From assembly GCA_012730045.1 (NCBI GenBank), contig JAAYBR010000091.1, forward strand, positions 27,338 to 91,337: a stretch of DNA of 64,000 nucleotides. The letters run 5' to 3'. The stretch is from Candidatus Hydrogenedentota bacterium (GTDB taxonomy: Bacteria > Hydrogenedentota > Hydrogenedentia > Hydrogenedentales > CAITNO01). The notes beneath the pieces are model-generated. The model was not told where the DNA came from. It did no database searches and saw only the letters and a program-made list of their open reading frames with translations. Made by a program: the position numbers and the translations under genes. Below are positions 25,912 to 34,249 of this stretch, piece by piece (position 1 is the first letter of the stretch; each line of letters opens with the position of its first letter).

Positions 25912-28578
25912 TCAGCCGGCCGTCTTCCAGGTGAAGCGCACGGTGGCCAGCCCGCCCGCGGGCACGGCGACCGAAACGGCCCCCTCCCGCACCGGCAGCT
26001 CCGCGCCGGGCTCCTCGTTCAGAGTGCACAGGAACGCCGCCGCCAGCGGGGCGGCGGTCCGGAACCCGTCCACCACATTCTCATTGGTCGGGTTCCAGAA
26101 GCGGACCACGCCGCCGCCGCCGTTGTCGGCGGGCTTCAGCGCGGTGATCACGGCGGTGCCGCCGGTCTGCTCCAGGAGCGACCGCCGTTCGGGGGCTGCC
26201 GGGGCCGCCGCGTGGGTGAAGACGCCTGTGGCGAGCAGGTCCGCCTGCCGCAGGGCCGCGCGCGGGTCGAAGGCGCCCTCGAAGGGGTAGAGGGCGTAGG
26301 AGAACTCCAGGCGGCCCTGCAACTGCCCGTCGGGCTCCGCCGGGCGCCCGACCGTCTTGCGGAAGCTTCGGAAAAGGGTCAGGGCGAGGCAGGCCTCCGG
26401 GGTTTCCAGCGCCGCATACTCATGGAGTCCGCCCCCCGACACGACGGCCAGGCCGCCGTCGGCGTTCTTCACGCCGAAGAACGAGGTGAAGGCCGTCTCC
26501 GGGTTCACCCGCTCCTGCCAGCGGGCCGTCTCCGGGGGAACGGCAATGTCCCGCTCCACCACGGCGAAGGGGGTGTCGGCGAAGGAGGTGTCCGTCTCCA
26601 TGAGGGTCGGGAAAAGCACCCGCAGCCGGTGGTCGCGGATTGTGTTGTCCACGACCGTCCGCACCTTGAGGACCGGGCAGTCCTTCTCCACGGAGATGAA
26701 GTCGGTGACGGGGAGCGGGGTTCTCCGGTCGGCGCGCGCGCCGGTGTGCTGGTCCATCTCGTCCGGCAGCAGGAGGGTGCGCTCCACCCGGAAGACCGTC
26801 CGGAGGGGGCCGTCCTCGTCCACGGCGGTCATCACCCGGGCGCCCGGCCCGCGGTACACGATGTCATTGATGAGCGGTCCGCGCGTCCAGCCGTCGCCGC
26901 GCTCGCCGCAGTCCTCGTAGAGGAAGAGGTTGGGGAATATCTCGCCGTCGGCCTTTCGCGTGAGCGCGCCGGTGCCGTCGGGGAACAGCTCAAAGGCGAG
27001 GTGCGCGTTTTCGGCGCGCAGGGGTCCGGTGAGGAGCGACCCGAAGGTCCGCGTGGCCTCCGGGGTGGTTTCGATGCGGAACGCGGCGTGGCCGCAGGGC
27101 GGCAGGTCCAGCTCCGCGGCGATGTGGTAGAGGTCCCCCATGACGGTCTGCTCGCGTCCGAGGGAGTCCAGCCTCCGGCACTCGATGTTCCGCTCCACGC
27201 GCACATGCTGGTAGGGGATGCGGGTCCCGTCCGGGGCCACGAGGTCAAACTTGTTGTAGCGCTCGCCCCAGGCCAGGCCGTCGTGGTAGGCGTTGCCCGT
27301 CTTCTCCGCGTAGTCCGCCGGGAAATACAGGGCCAGGTCGAAGACGCCCCGGCGCGCGAAGGGCAGGGGGTTGTGCGCGGCCAGCCGGGTCCAATCCTCC
27401 GGCGCGGCGGAGGCCCCGCCGAGACGGGCGCAGGCGCGCCGGAGGATGCCGCCGGCCAGCAGGGCGGCCTGGTCGAAGCGGTAGTGCATGTCGCGGTGGA
27501 CCTGGTCAATGCTGCACCCGCAGATGGAGTCGTGCGGGTGGTTGCGCAGGAGGTACTGCCAGGCCTTGTCGAGGAACCCCGGCACGGGCCTTCCGCCGTC
27601 CAGGGTCTCCATCAGCAGCAGGGGCTCGGCCCACTTTTCCAGCAGGGCCTGGCCCAGGTCGTTCTTCCGCTTGAGGTCGTAGCGCGAGCTGAGGGTGTGG
27701 ACGATGAGGTACTGCCCCACCCGTTTGCTGTCGCGCGCCGGTTCGCGCAGCTCCCCGCGCCGTTCCGGCAGCTCGTCGAGGTGCGCGGCCAGGGCGCGTC
27801 CGTAGTCCTCCAGCGTTCCCCATTCGAAGGTGATCTCCGGGTGCTTCTCCCGGAGCCGCGCCAGCAGCCAGGGCATGTTGGGGTCGGGCCGCTGGTGGTC
27901 TATGGCGTCGAGCATGAGCACCAGCGGGACCGCCGAGCGGGCCGCCTCCTCCCCGAAGTAGGGGACGAAGTGGGTGTCCACGTCCTCGTCGCGGTTCCCC
28001 GCCTCCTTCACGGGGCGGCGCACGGCGAACTCGAAGGGGCTGTAGCTGCCCTTGTCGCAGAGCTTGTGGTAGGCCATCTTGCCGCCGTCGGGGCCGACCC
28101 AGGCGAAGTGGGCCGGGAAGGTCTCGTCCTGCGTGCCGCGCCAGCAGATGCCCGCGCTGAGCCCGAACCCGCGCATGATCATGGGCAGGGCGGCGACATG
28201 GCCGAACTGGTCCGGGGTGTAGGCGAAGTCGAGGGGCTCCACGCCCAGTTCGCGGCAGACGCGCAGGCCGCGCGCCAGGTTGCGGATGAAGGACTCGCCC
28301 GAGACGAGCCACTCATCGGGCAGGTTGTACCACGGCCCGGCGAGGAGGCGCCGTTCGCGGAGGAGGCGCAGCAGCTCCTCCCGCCGCTCCGGCCGGATTT
28401 CCAGATAGTCCTCCAGCACGACAGCCTGCCCGTCCAGATGGAAGCACCGGTACTCCGGGTCCTTCTCCATCAGGTCCATCAGCTCGTCCACCAGCTCCAC
28501 CAGCCAGCGCCTGAACTCCTGGAAGGGTTCGTACCATTCCCGGTCCCAGTGGGTGCCCACGCAGTAATACGCCTTCAT
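25912..28578 (-). CDS. Alpha-mannosidase, GH38 family
   Basis: An 888-residue retaining alpha-mannosidase, cytoplasmic by lack of a signal peptide. N-terminal catalytic domain: zinc ligands H10 and D12 in GTHWDREWY, nucleophile candidate D123 in AYTPDQFGH, and a fourth ligand region NHPHDSICGCSIDQVH. A three-helix bundle and long beta-sandwich C-terminal half follow, as in the family. Bacterial members degrade mannosides after uptake or trim glycans. ATG at 28578 with AAAGGAAAC; the longer frame to 28794 is promoter DNA. Divergent from the GHMP kinase, sharing a 139-bp control region. Confidence 0.93.
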   Translation of the reverse strand: MKAYYCVGTHWDREWYEPFQEFRRWLVELVDELMDLMEKDPEYRCFHLDGQAVVLEDYLEIRPERREELLRLLRERRLLAGPWYNLPDEWLVSGESFIRNLARGLRVCRELGVEPLDFAYTPDQFGHVAALPMIMRGFGLSAGICWRGTQDETFPAHFAWVGPDGGKMAYHKLCDKGSYSPFEFAVRRPVKEAGNRDEDVDTHFVPYFGEEAARSAVPLVLMLDAIDHQRPDPNMPWLLARLREKHPEITFEWGTLEDYGRALAAHLDELPERRGELREPARDSKRVGQYLIVHTLSSRYDLKRKNDLGQALLEKWAEPLLLMETLDGGRPVPGFLDKAWQYLLRNHPHDSICGCSIDQVHRDMHYRFDQAALLAGGILRRACARLGGASAAPEDWTRLAAHNPLPFARRGVFDLALYFPADYAEKTGNAYHDGLAWGERYNKFDLVAPDGTRIPYQHVRVERNIECRRLDSLGREQTVMGDLYHIAAELDLPPCGHAAFRIETTPEATRTFGSLLTGPLRAENAHLAFELFPDGTGALTRKADGEIFPNLFLYEDCGERGDGWTRGPLINDIVYRGPGARVMTAVDEDGPLRTVFRVERTLLLPDEMDQHTGARADRRTPLPVTDFISVEKDCPVLKVRTVVDNTIRDHRLRVLFPTLMETDTSFADTPFAVVERDIAVPPETARWQERVNPETAFTSFFGVKNADGGLAVVSGGGLHEYAALETPEACLALTLFRSFRKTVGRPAEPDGQLQGRLEFSYALYPFEGAFDPRAALRQADLLATGVFTHAAAPAAPERRSLLEQTGGTAVITALKPADNGGGGVVRFWNPTNENVVDGFRTAAPLAAAFLCTLNEEPGAELPVREGAVSVAVPAGGLATVRFTWKTAG

Positions 28579-28606
28579 CTGTTTCCTTTCGTGGCGGGGA
28601 AAGAGA

Positions 28607-28633
28607 AAAAGGGGACCCGGTGGGCCCCCTTTT
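28607..28633. promoter_or_regulatory. Hairpin in the GH38 leader
   Basis: Stem 28607-28618 with 28622-28633 (one mismatch, 3-nt loop), A-run on one side and T-run on the other. It starts at about +1 of the predicted GH38 transcript, so it may be a 5' stabilising hairpin or an attenuator. Confidence 0.45.
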
Positions 28634-28639
28634 CCTGCT

Positions 28640-28668
28640 ATCATACCCCGCGCGGGCTGCCGTTCCAA
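28640..28668 (-). promoter_or_regulatory. Candidate promoter for GH38
   Basis: Minus strand: TTGGAA (28663-28668), 17-bp spacer, TATGAT (28640-28645). Transcript start near 28633, about 55 nt before the ATG at 28578. Confidence 0.6.
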
Positions 28669-28717
28669 AACGGACGCCCCCCCGGACGGCAGGCAGAACT
28701 TTGGCGGAGGACAACGG

Positions 28718-29764
28718 ATGGACGGCTCCCGCAGGCGGGTGATCAACGCGACGGCCCCGGTGCGCATCTGCGACCTGGGCGGATGGACGGACACATGGTT
28801 CGCGGGGCACGGGGCGGTCTTTAATCTGGGCGTGTACCCCTACGCGGAGGTGCAGCTCTACGTGTCGCGCGCGGCCGGCGCGTCCGCGCCGCGGGTGGTC
28901 ATTCACGCGGAAAACTTTGGGGACCGCTACGAGGTGCGGAGCGCGCCGCCGGAGTACGACAAGCACCCCCTGCTTGAGGCTTGCCTCGACATCATGGACC
29001 TTCCCCCCGACCTGTCCTTCGAGGTGAACCTGTACTCCAACGCGCCCGCCGGATGCTCCACGGGCACCTCGGCGGCGGTGAGCGTCGCGCTGCTGGGGGC
29101 GCTGGACCTGCTGACGCCGGGGCGCATGACCCCCCACGAGGTGGCGGCCATGGCGCACCGGGTGGAGACGGAAAAACTCGGGCTCCAGTGCGGCATCCAG
29201 GACCAGTTGTGCTCGGCCTACGGGGGGGCCTGCTTCATCGAGATGCACGCCTACCCCCACGCGAGCGTGTCGCAGGTGCAGGTGTCCAACAGCGCCTGGT
29301 GGGAGCTGGAACGGCGGCTGGCGCTGGTGTTTCTGGGCCGGTCCCACGCGTCCAGCGAGGTGCACGGGCGGGTCATCGCCGGGTTTGAGCGGGAAAACGC
29401 CGACACCTCGGCGCTGGCGCCCCTGCGGCAGGCGGCCCACGACGCCAAGAACGCCCTGTACGAGGGGGATTTCGCCGCTTTCGGAAAAGCCATGCTCCTG
29501 AACACCGAGGCGCAGCGCGCGCTGCACCCCGCGCTGGTTTCGGCGGAGGCGGAGGCCGTTTTCGCCCTTGCCCGCGAGCACGGCGCCATCGGGTGGAAGG
29601 TGAACGGCGCGGGTGGGGAGGGCGGTTCCGTCACCCTGCTCTTCGGCCCCGAGAGCGAAAAGAAGCGGGCTTTCCGAAAGGCGCTCCCCGCACTGAACCC
29701 GGATTTCGCCTACATCCCCATCTATCTGTCCCGTTTTGGTCTGCGCCAATGGGAGAGTGCCTGA
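28718..29764 (+). CDS. GHMP-family sugar kinase
   Basis: A 348-residue GHMP kinase, most like sugar-1-kinases such as heptose or fucose kinases. N-terminal APVRICDLGGWTDT is the substrate-binding start; the ATP loop is NAPAGCSTGTSAAV (near 108-121); motif 3 is NGAGGEGGSVTLL near the C-terminus. It probably makes a sugar 1-phosphate for a nucleotide-sugar or salvage route; divergence from GH38 suggests a mannose- or fucose-type substrate, which is inference. Confidence 0.85.
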   Translation: MDGSRRRVINATAPVRICDLGGWTDTWFAGHGAVFNLGVYPYAEVQLYVSRAAGASAPRVVIHAENFGDRYEVRSAPPEYDKHPLLEACLDIMDLPPDLSFEVNLYSNAPAGCSTGTSAAVSVALLGALDLLTPGRMTPHEVAAMAHRVETEKLGLQCGIQDQLCSAYGGACFIEMHAYPHASVSQVQVSNSAWWELERRLALVFLGRSHASSEVHGRVIAGFERENADTSALAPLRQAAHDAKNALYEGDFAAFGKAMLLNTEAQRALHPALVSAEAEAVFALAREHGAIGWKVNGAGGEGGSVTLLFGPESEKKRAFRKALPALNPDFAYIPIYLSRFGLRQWESA

Positions 29765-29786
29765 ACGGTTTCAGGGGACATCACAG

Positions 29787-29815
29787 TTGTTTTCTCCCTC
29801 CGGGAAGAGTATACT
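29787..29815 (+). promoter_or_regulatory. Candidate promoter for pal-cpoB
   Basis: TTGTTT (29787-29792), 17-bp spacer, TATACT (29810-29815). It would give a leader of about 235 nt before pal. In 29765-30056 no gene is supported; besides this promoter nothing stands out. Confidence 0.55.
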
Positions 29816-30056
29816 TTTGGCGGGTGTTAGGGGAACGGTGGAGACAAATGAGAAGTCCCGGCGCGAGACGTGTATTTCCCGGGTGGAACCTTTTTGAGCG
29901 TAACAGGATAGAGTCGTTTGACAGGCCCGCCTGCGGTGCGTTTCGGGGGCTTTGTCAGGAGCCGGTGATGATCGCAGCCCGTGTCCGCCTGTGTGGGGCG
30001 CGCCGCGGGGTGCTTGTGGACCCAATGAGCAAAGCTGGACAAGCGGAGGTTTGACG

Positions 30057-30584
30057 ATGGACAAGAAGCGTGTGTGGACAATTCTGACCGTGGTGCTGTG
30101 CATGGTGATGGTGCTGGGCGTGGCCGGCTGCAAGAAGAACAAGCCGCCGCTGACGACGGACGTGACCCCGAGCACCACGAATGAGACGACGAGCGGCGAC
30201 GGCCTGCCCGGCGTGAACCAGGAAGACCTGCTGTTCGAGCCGGGCAGCAAGTACGGCCTGCAGACGGTGCAGTTCGACTACAACAGCTCTTCGCTGCGCG
30301 CTGACTCCATGGACACCCTGCGCGGGAACGCCGAGAAGATCAAGCAGTTCCCGAACGCCTACATCCAGATCGCCGGCCACTGCGACGAGCGCGGCACCCA
30401 GGAATACAACCTGGCCCTCGGCGAGCGCCGCGCCCTCGCGGTCCGCAACTATCTCATCCAGCTCGGCGTCTCCGGCGACCGTCTCGTGACCATCAGCTAC
30501 GGCAAGGAATTCCCTGTCGTCGCCGGGAGCAACGAGGAAGCCTGGGCGCAGAACCGCCGCGCCGAGTTCAACAAGGCGAAGTAA
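30057..30584 (+). CDS. pal: Peptidoglycan-associated lipoprotein (Pal)
   Basis: A 175-residue outer-membrane lipoprotein that ties the membrane to peptidoglycan in the Tol-Pal system. Signal with lipobox VAGC (C25), a Thr/Asn-rich linker (30-65), then an OmpA-like domain with VQFDYNSS, IAGHCDERGTQEYN and NLALGERRALAVRNYL, including the conserved Asp and Arg that hold diaminopimelate. ATG at 30057 with GGAGG 7 bases upstream; the frame open from 29952 is leader. Followed by cpoB 58 bp later, the usual gene pair. Confidence 0.95.
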   Translation: MDKKRVWTILTVVLCMVMVLGVAGCKKNKPPLTTDVTPSTTNETTSGDGLPGVNQEDLLFEPGSKYGLQTVQFDYNSSSLRADSMDTLRGNAEKIKQFPNAYIQIAGHCDERGTQEYNLALGERRALAVRNYLIQLGVSGDRLVTISYGKEFPVVAGSNEEAWAQNRRAEFNKAK

Positions 30585-30642
30585 GCGGCCCCCCTGTCCG
30601 TTTGGGTGATCTTCGGAAAGAAAACAGCAAGGGAACCGGGCC

Positions 30643-31557
30643 ATGCGTTTCACGCACATGACAGTGCTGGCGGCGATAGCCGGCGCCGCGCTCCTCACGG
30701 GGTGCGAGACAACCGGCGGCCAGACCAAGACCACGATCTATGACATGCACCGCCGGGTGGTGAAGCTCGACAAGGATCTGGGCGAGTCCATCAACCAGCT
30801 CAACACCACGTCGGCCACGCTCAACCAGCGCGTGGACGACATGGACGGGCAGACGCGGGAACTGCGGTCGCTCCTGGAGGAGAACCAGCGCAAGCTGGAC
30901 GAGATCAAGGGCGACATGACGCGGCTGTTCCGGGCGATGAACCTGTCGCAGGGCGTCACAGCCCCCACCGGAACCGTCACCCCCTCCGTGAACCCGAATG
31001 TGCAGGCGGGCACGCCGCAAATTGTGCCGCCTGCGCAGACGCCGGGCGCCGCTCCGGTGCCGGGCGCGCTGCCCACGCCGTCCGCGCAGAACGAGCTGCT
31101 GGACTCCGCGCCGGTTCCGGCCGGTGTCGGCGCCGCGGCGCCCGCCGCGGCTCCGGCCGCGCCCGCCGCGGTCGGCGACCCGAACGTGCTGTACAACCAG
31201 GCGCAGAACAGCTACAGCAGCGGGGACTACAAGACCGCGATGCAGCGGTTTGACGAGTTCCTGGGGCAGTTTCCGACCAGCGAGAACGCGCACAACGCGC
31301 TCTTCTGGAAGGCCAAGTGCCAGCTGAACCTGGGCAGCTTCGCCGACTCCGTGCAGTCGTTCGAGGGCGTGCGGTCGAGGTTCCCCAACAGCACCAAGGT
31401 GCCCTTTGCCATGCACAACCAGGCGGTGGCGCATTCGCGTCTCGGCCAGACCGACGAGGCGATCCGGCTCATGCAGGCCGTGGTGGACCAGTTCCCCATG
31501 TCCCCTGTGGCGGAGCAGGCCAAGTCCGACCTGAAGCGGCTGAAGGGCGAGCAGTAG
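30643..31557 (+). CDS. cpoB: Tol-Pal associated CpoB (YbgF)-like lipoprotein
   Basis: A 304-residue periplasmic protein linked to Tol-Pal and cell-wall constriction. Unlike E. coli CpoB it has a lipobox (LLTGC, C21). A predicted coiled coil (about 35-95; KLDKDLGESINQLNTTSATL style) mediates oligomerisation, followed by a Pro/Ala/Val-rich linker (100-180) and a C-terminal TPR-like domain (VLYNQAQNSYSSGDYKTA, FPTSENAHNALFWKA, YkxGxxxxA-type repeats). Follows pal; terminator at 31587-31622. Confidence 0.9.
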   Translation: MRFTHMTVLAAIAGAALLTGCETTGGQTKTTIYDMHRRVVKLDKDLGESINQLNTTSATLNQRVDDMDGQTRELRSLLEENQRKLDEIKGDMTRLFRAMNLSQGVTAPTGTVTPSVNPNVQAGTPQIVPPAQTPGAAPVPGALPTPSAQNELLDSAPVPAGVGAAAPAAAPAAPAAVGDPNVLYNQAQNSYSSGDYKTAMQRFDEFLGQFPTSENAHNALFWKAKCQLNLGSFADSVQSFEGVRSRFPNSTKVPFAMHNQAVAHSRLGQTDEAIRLMQAVVDQFPMSPVAEQAKSDLKRLKGEQ

Positions 31558-31575
31558 GCCCGGAACGTCCCGTAA

Positions 31576-31605
31576 TTGACTCTTGGAACCGGCGCGGGGT
31601 ACGAT
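31576..31605 (+). promoter_or_regulatory. Candidate promoter overlapping the pal-cpoB terminator
   Basis: TTGACT (31576-31581), 18-bp spacer, TACGAT (31600-31605). The -10 sits in the loop of the terminator hairpin, so incoming transcripts fold the hairpin while a new transcript starting near 31612 lacks its left arm. Serves the BadF-type kinase at 31682. Confidence 0.55.
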
Positions 31606-31622
31606 GCCCGCGCCGGTTTTTT
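31587..31622 (+). terminator. Rho-independent terminator of pal-cpoB
   Basis: Perfect 12-bp GC-rich stem (31587-31598 with 31607-31618), 8-nt loop, run of six T from 31617 to 31622, located 30 bp after the cpoB stop. Confidence 0.9.
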
Positions 31623-31681
31623 CTCTGGGCGGGCCGGTTTTCGGGCCCCCGCAACCACACATCACCGAAGGAAGGACACGC

Positions 31682-32692
31682 ATGCGGCATTACCTGGGAC
31701 TGGACGTCGGGGCCACCAAGACTTTCTGCCTGGCAGGCGACGAGACAGGGCGGGTGCTCGGGTTCGGGCGCGCGGCCACGGGCAACTACGAGTGCTTCGG
31801 CGTGGACCCGGCGCGCGCGGAGATCACCAAGGCGGTCAACGGCGCGCTGGAGACGGCGGGCCTGACGCTGAAAGACATTGCGGGTGTGGGCATGGGCGTC
31901 GCCGGGGCCGACCTGCCGGACGACTACGTGATGCTTGACCGGGAGATTTTCACGCCCCTGTTCGGGGAGATCCCGAGGGTGTTCCGCAACGACAGCATGG
32001 GCGGCCTGCGCGGCGGCACGCGCGACCCCTTCGGCATCGTCATTGCCTGCGGCACCGCCTGCGTGTGCGCCGGGATCAACCGCGCCGGGAAAGAGGGCCG
32101 TGTGGGCGGCATCAGCGAGGACTTCGGCGACGTGGTCAGCGGGTCCAGCATCGGGACCGAGGGGGTGAAGGCCGTCTTCCGGTACCGCGACGGCATCATC
32201 CCGAAGACGCTTCTCGCCGACAAGTTTCTGGAGCGCTCTGGCTGCGCCTCGCTCGACGACCTGTTCATGAAAATGTACACCCGCGAGCTGTGGTACGGGG
32301 ACCTTGAGCCCATGGCGAAGCTCGTGTTCGACGCCGCCCACGAGGGCGACGCGGCGGCCTGCGACATCCTGGAGTGGGGCGGCAGCTACCTGGGCGACAT
32401 GGTGAACGCCATGGCGCGCCAGCTCGACATGTGCCGCGACACCTTCGACGTGGTCATGACGGGCAGCGTCTTCAAGGGGGTTTCCCCCGTGCTCGCGGAC
32501 GCCCTGCGCACTCGCGTCCACCGGGTGTGCCCCAACGCGCGGACTGTGCGCGCGGAGTTTGAGCCGGTCGTCGGCGCGCTGCTGCTGGGCGTAGAGCTGC
32601 ACCAGCAGATGGACGGCGGCCGCTATGACGCGCTGAGCGCCTCCCTGGAGGAGGCGGAGCGCCGTTTCGGGGTCTGTTTCAAGCCGGAGTGA
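31682..32692 (+). CDS. BadF/BadG/BcrA/BcrD-type ATPase, N-acetylglucosamine kinase-like
   Basis: A 336-residue ASKHA-fold ATPase. Phosphate-1 motif YLGLDVGATKTF (near 4-15), phosphate-2/connect region GIVIACGTACVCAG and adenosine loop VVMTGSVFKG. Size and single-domain form match bacterial N-acetylglucosamine kinases rather than the cluster-bearing activators of dehydratases (no CxxxC cluster motif). Likely phosphorylates an amino sugar in the cytoplasm. ATG at 31682 with GGAAGGA. Followed by the DUF1573 protein 5 bp later. Confidence 0.85.
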   Translation: MRHYLGLDVGATKTFCLAGDETGRVLGFGRAATGNYECFGVDPARAEITKAVNGALETAGLTLKDIAGVGMGVAGADLPDDYVMLDREIFTPLFGEIPRVFRNDSMGGLRGGTRDPFGIVIACGTACVCAGINRAGKEGRVGGISEDFGDVVSGSSIGTEGVKAVFRYRDGIIPKTLLADKFLERSGCASLDDLFMKMYTRELWYGDLEPMAKLVFDAAHEGDAAACDILEWGGSYLGDMVNAMARQLDMCRDTFDVVMTGSVFKGVSPVLADALRTRVHRVCPNARTVRAEFEPVVGALLLGVELHQQMDGGRYDALSASLEEAERRFGVCFKPE

Positions 32693-32697
32693 GCCAC

Positions 32698-33864
32698 ATG
32701 CGTCTGCGCGCGGGACACGTTGTCTTTGCCCTCATTGCGCTGGTCACGGCCTTCATGGTCGTGGTCACCACGCGCGTGCCCTCCGGGGACCCCGCCTCCG
32801 ACGCGGGGGTGGACGCCACCCTGCCCCCGGCGGGCAGCGCCCCGGACGAGAGGGCCGTGCTGGAGATTGACCGCGAGATGGACTTCGGCATCATCTCCCG
32901 CGCGGAGCCCGCGCACCGCACCCTGCCCGTCTGCAACCGCGGGAAGCGCCCCCTTGTGATCCGGGACATCCAGACGAGCTGCGCCTGCACCCGCGGCGAG
33001 CTGCCGCCCGGGAAGAACATCATCCCCCCCGGCGGGTGCGCCGACGTGCGGGTGACCGTCTTCCCCAACCGGATTTTCGGCTTCAAGTCCGTGAAGACCC
33101 TCACCTTCATGAGCAACGACCCCGTCAACCCCTCTGTCACCGTCGACGTCGCCGCCACGGTGGACCCCGAGTTCTCGCTGGAGCCTGAAACCCTCGACTT
33201 CGGGACCGTGGAGAAGGGGACGGAAACCCGCCGCACCCTGCGGCTGGCCACGCTCACCGAGGAGCCCGTGACGGTCACCGCCGCGGGCGACCGCATGCCC
33301 GACGCCGCCGAAACGGCCCCGCCGGGCCCCTGGCGCCACGAGATCGAGAAAGTTCCCGAGGCCGACTGGAAGGTTCCCGGCAAACCGGAATGGCTCATCC
33401 ATGTCACCCTGGAGGACTGGGCCGCCCCCGGTTCCCTCGAAAGCGCGGTTTTCCTCTCCACCGACGTCAAGCGGTTCCCCCACTTCCGCGTCCCCGTGAC
33501 GGGCGAGGTGCGGGCTCCCTACACCCTCACCCCGGACATCCCCGGGGGCGTGCTGCTGCTGCCGGCGGGACAGTTTGCCGTGCTGGCGGTGCGCGCGGAG
33601 GCCCCGCTGTCCTGCGCGGGAACCGGGGAGGTGGCGGGGCTCACCGCGGCGGTGCAGCCGGACGGGGACGGGCGGGGTTTCCAGCTGACCGTGTCAGGGT
33701 CCCCGGATTCCCCGCCGGGCCGCCACGAGGAGACGTTGCGGGTGGACATCCAGACCGGCGAAAAGACCTTTCAGGAACGGCTGCGCGTGCGGTGGTTCGG
33801 CGCGGCCAGGCCGCCGGGAGACACCCCGGAGCCCGGCCCTCCCGGGCCCGCCACGGGAGAATGA
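32698..33864 (+). CDS. DUF1573-domain secreted or membrane-anchored protein
   Basis: A 388-residue protein with an N-terminal membrane anchor or signal (VVFALIALVTAFMVVV). The DUF1573 unit is clear near 50-150: LEIDREMDFGIISR, VIRDIQTSCACTRGELPPG and TLTFMSNDP, with the conserved Cys pair; the second half (LDFGTVEKGTETRRTL) is a related Ig-like repeat. Such immunoglobulin-type domains are frequent in Bacteroidetes and PVC bacteria; function unknown. The ATG at 32698 has GGAG 8-9 bases upstream; a GTG at 32689 overlapping the kinase stop is an alternative. Confidence 0.78.
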   Translation: MRLRAGHVVFALIALVTAFMVVVTTRVPSGDPASDAGVDATLPPAGSAPDERAVLEIDREMDFGIISRAEPAHRTLPVCNRGKRPLVIRDIQTSCACTRGELPPGKNIIPPGGCADVRVTVFPNRIFGFKSVKTLTFMSNDPVNPSVTVDVAATVDPEFSLEPETLDFGTVEKGTETRRTLRLATLTEEPVTVTAAGDRMPDAAETAPPGPWRHEIEKVPEADWKVPGKPEWLIHVTLEDWAAPGSLESAVFLSTDVKRFPHFRVPVTGEVRAPYTLTPDIPGGVLLLPAGQFAVLAVRAEAPLSCAGTGEVAGLTAAVQPDGDGRGFQLTVSGSPDSPPGRHEETLRVDIQTGEKTFQERLRVRWFGAARPPGDTPEPGPPGPATGE

Positions 33865-33867
33865 TTC

Positions 33868-34248
33868 ATGGGCCTTTTTGGACGCCAGGACCCCAAGCCG
33901 GACGCGGCGGGGGAGAGGGGCGAGTTTCCCCTCCCGCCCAGAAGAGCGTGGTGCGGCGCCTGCTCCAAGGAGCAGGCCCTCACCAAGGTGTGGCGCAGGA
34001 ACGGCATGATGCGCCGCTGTCCCTGCTGCGGTCTGGAGTTCGAGAAGCCCGCCGAACTGTACGCCCGCGTGCAGGCGGTGTGCCCCAGGTGCGACGAGCC
34101 GCTGGAGCAGCCGGGCTTTGACTACGGCTTCTGCGACGGGTGCGGCTCGAAGTACGAGCTGTCCGAAGGGGCCAAGCCCGGCCTCATGCCCAATCTCGCC
34201 CAGCGGCGGGAACGGGACAAACACGGAAAATCAAGGAGTGTGCTGTAG
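33868..34248 (+). CDS. Hypothetical multi-zinc-ribbon protein
   Basis: A 126-residue protein of unknown function with several zinc knuckles: CGAC (29-32) with CPCC (51-54), then CPRC (near 72-75) with CDGCG (near 90-94). No enzyme motif. Starts 3 bp after the DUF1573 gene and ends just before the UDPGP gene, so it is in their operon. Possibly a nucleic-acid or protein-binding adaptor; that is a guess. Confidence 0.68.
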   Translation: MGLFGRQDPKPDAAGERGEFPLPPRRAWCGACSKEQALTKVWRRNGMMRRCPCCGLEFEKPAELYARVQAVCPRCDEPLEQPGFDYGFCDGCGSKYELSEGAKPGLMPNLAQRRERDKHGKSRSVL

Positions 34249-34249
34249 G

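Noticed and set aside
25804..28824. 1006-codon plus-strand frame opposite GH38
   Set aside because: Shadow of the real mannosidase gene.
29918..29946. TTGACA upstream of pal as a promoter
   Set aside because: No usable -10 at 16-18 bp; the upstream TTGTTT/TATACT pair is better.
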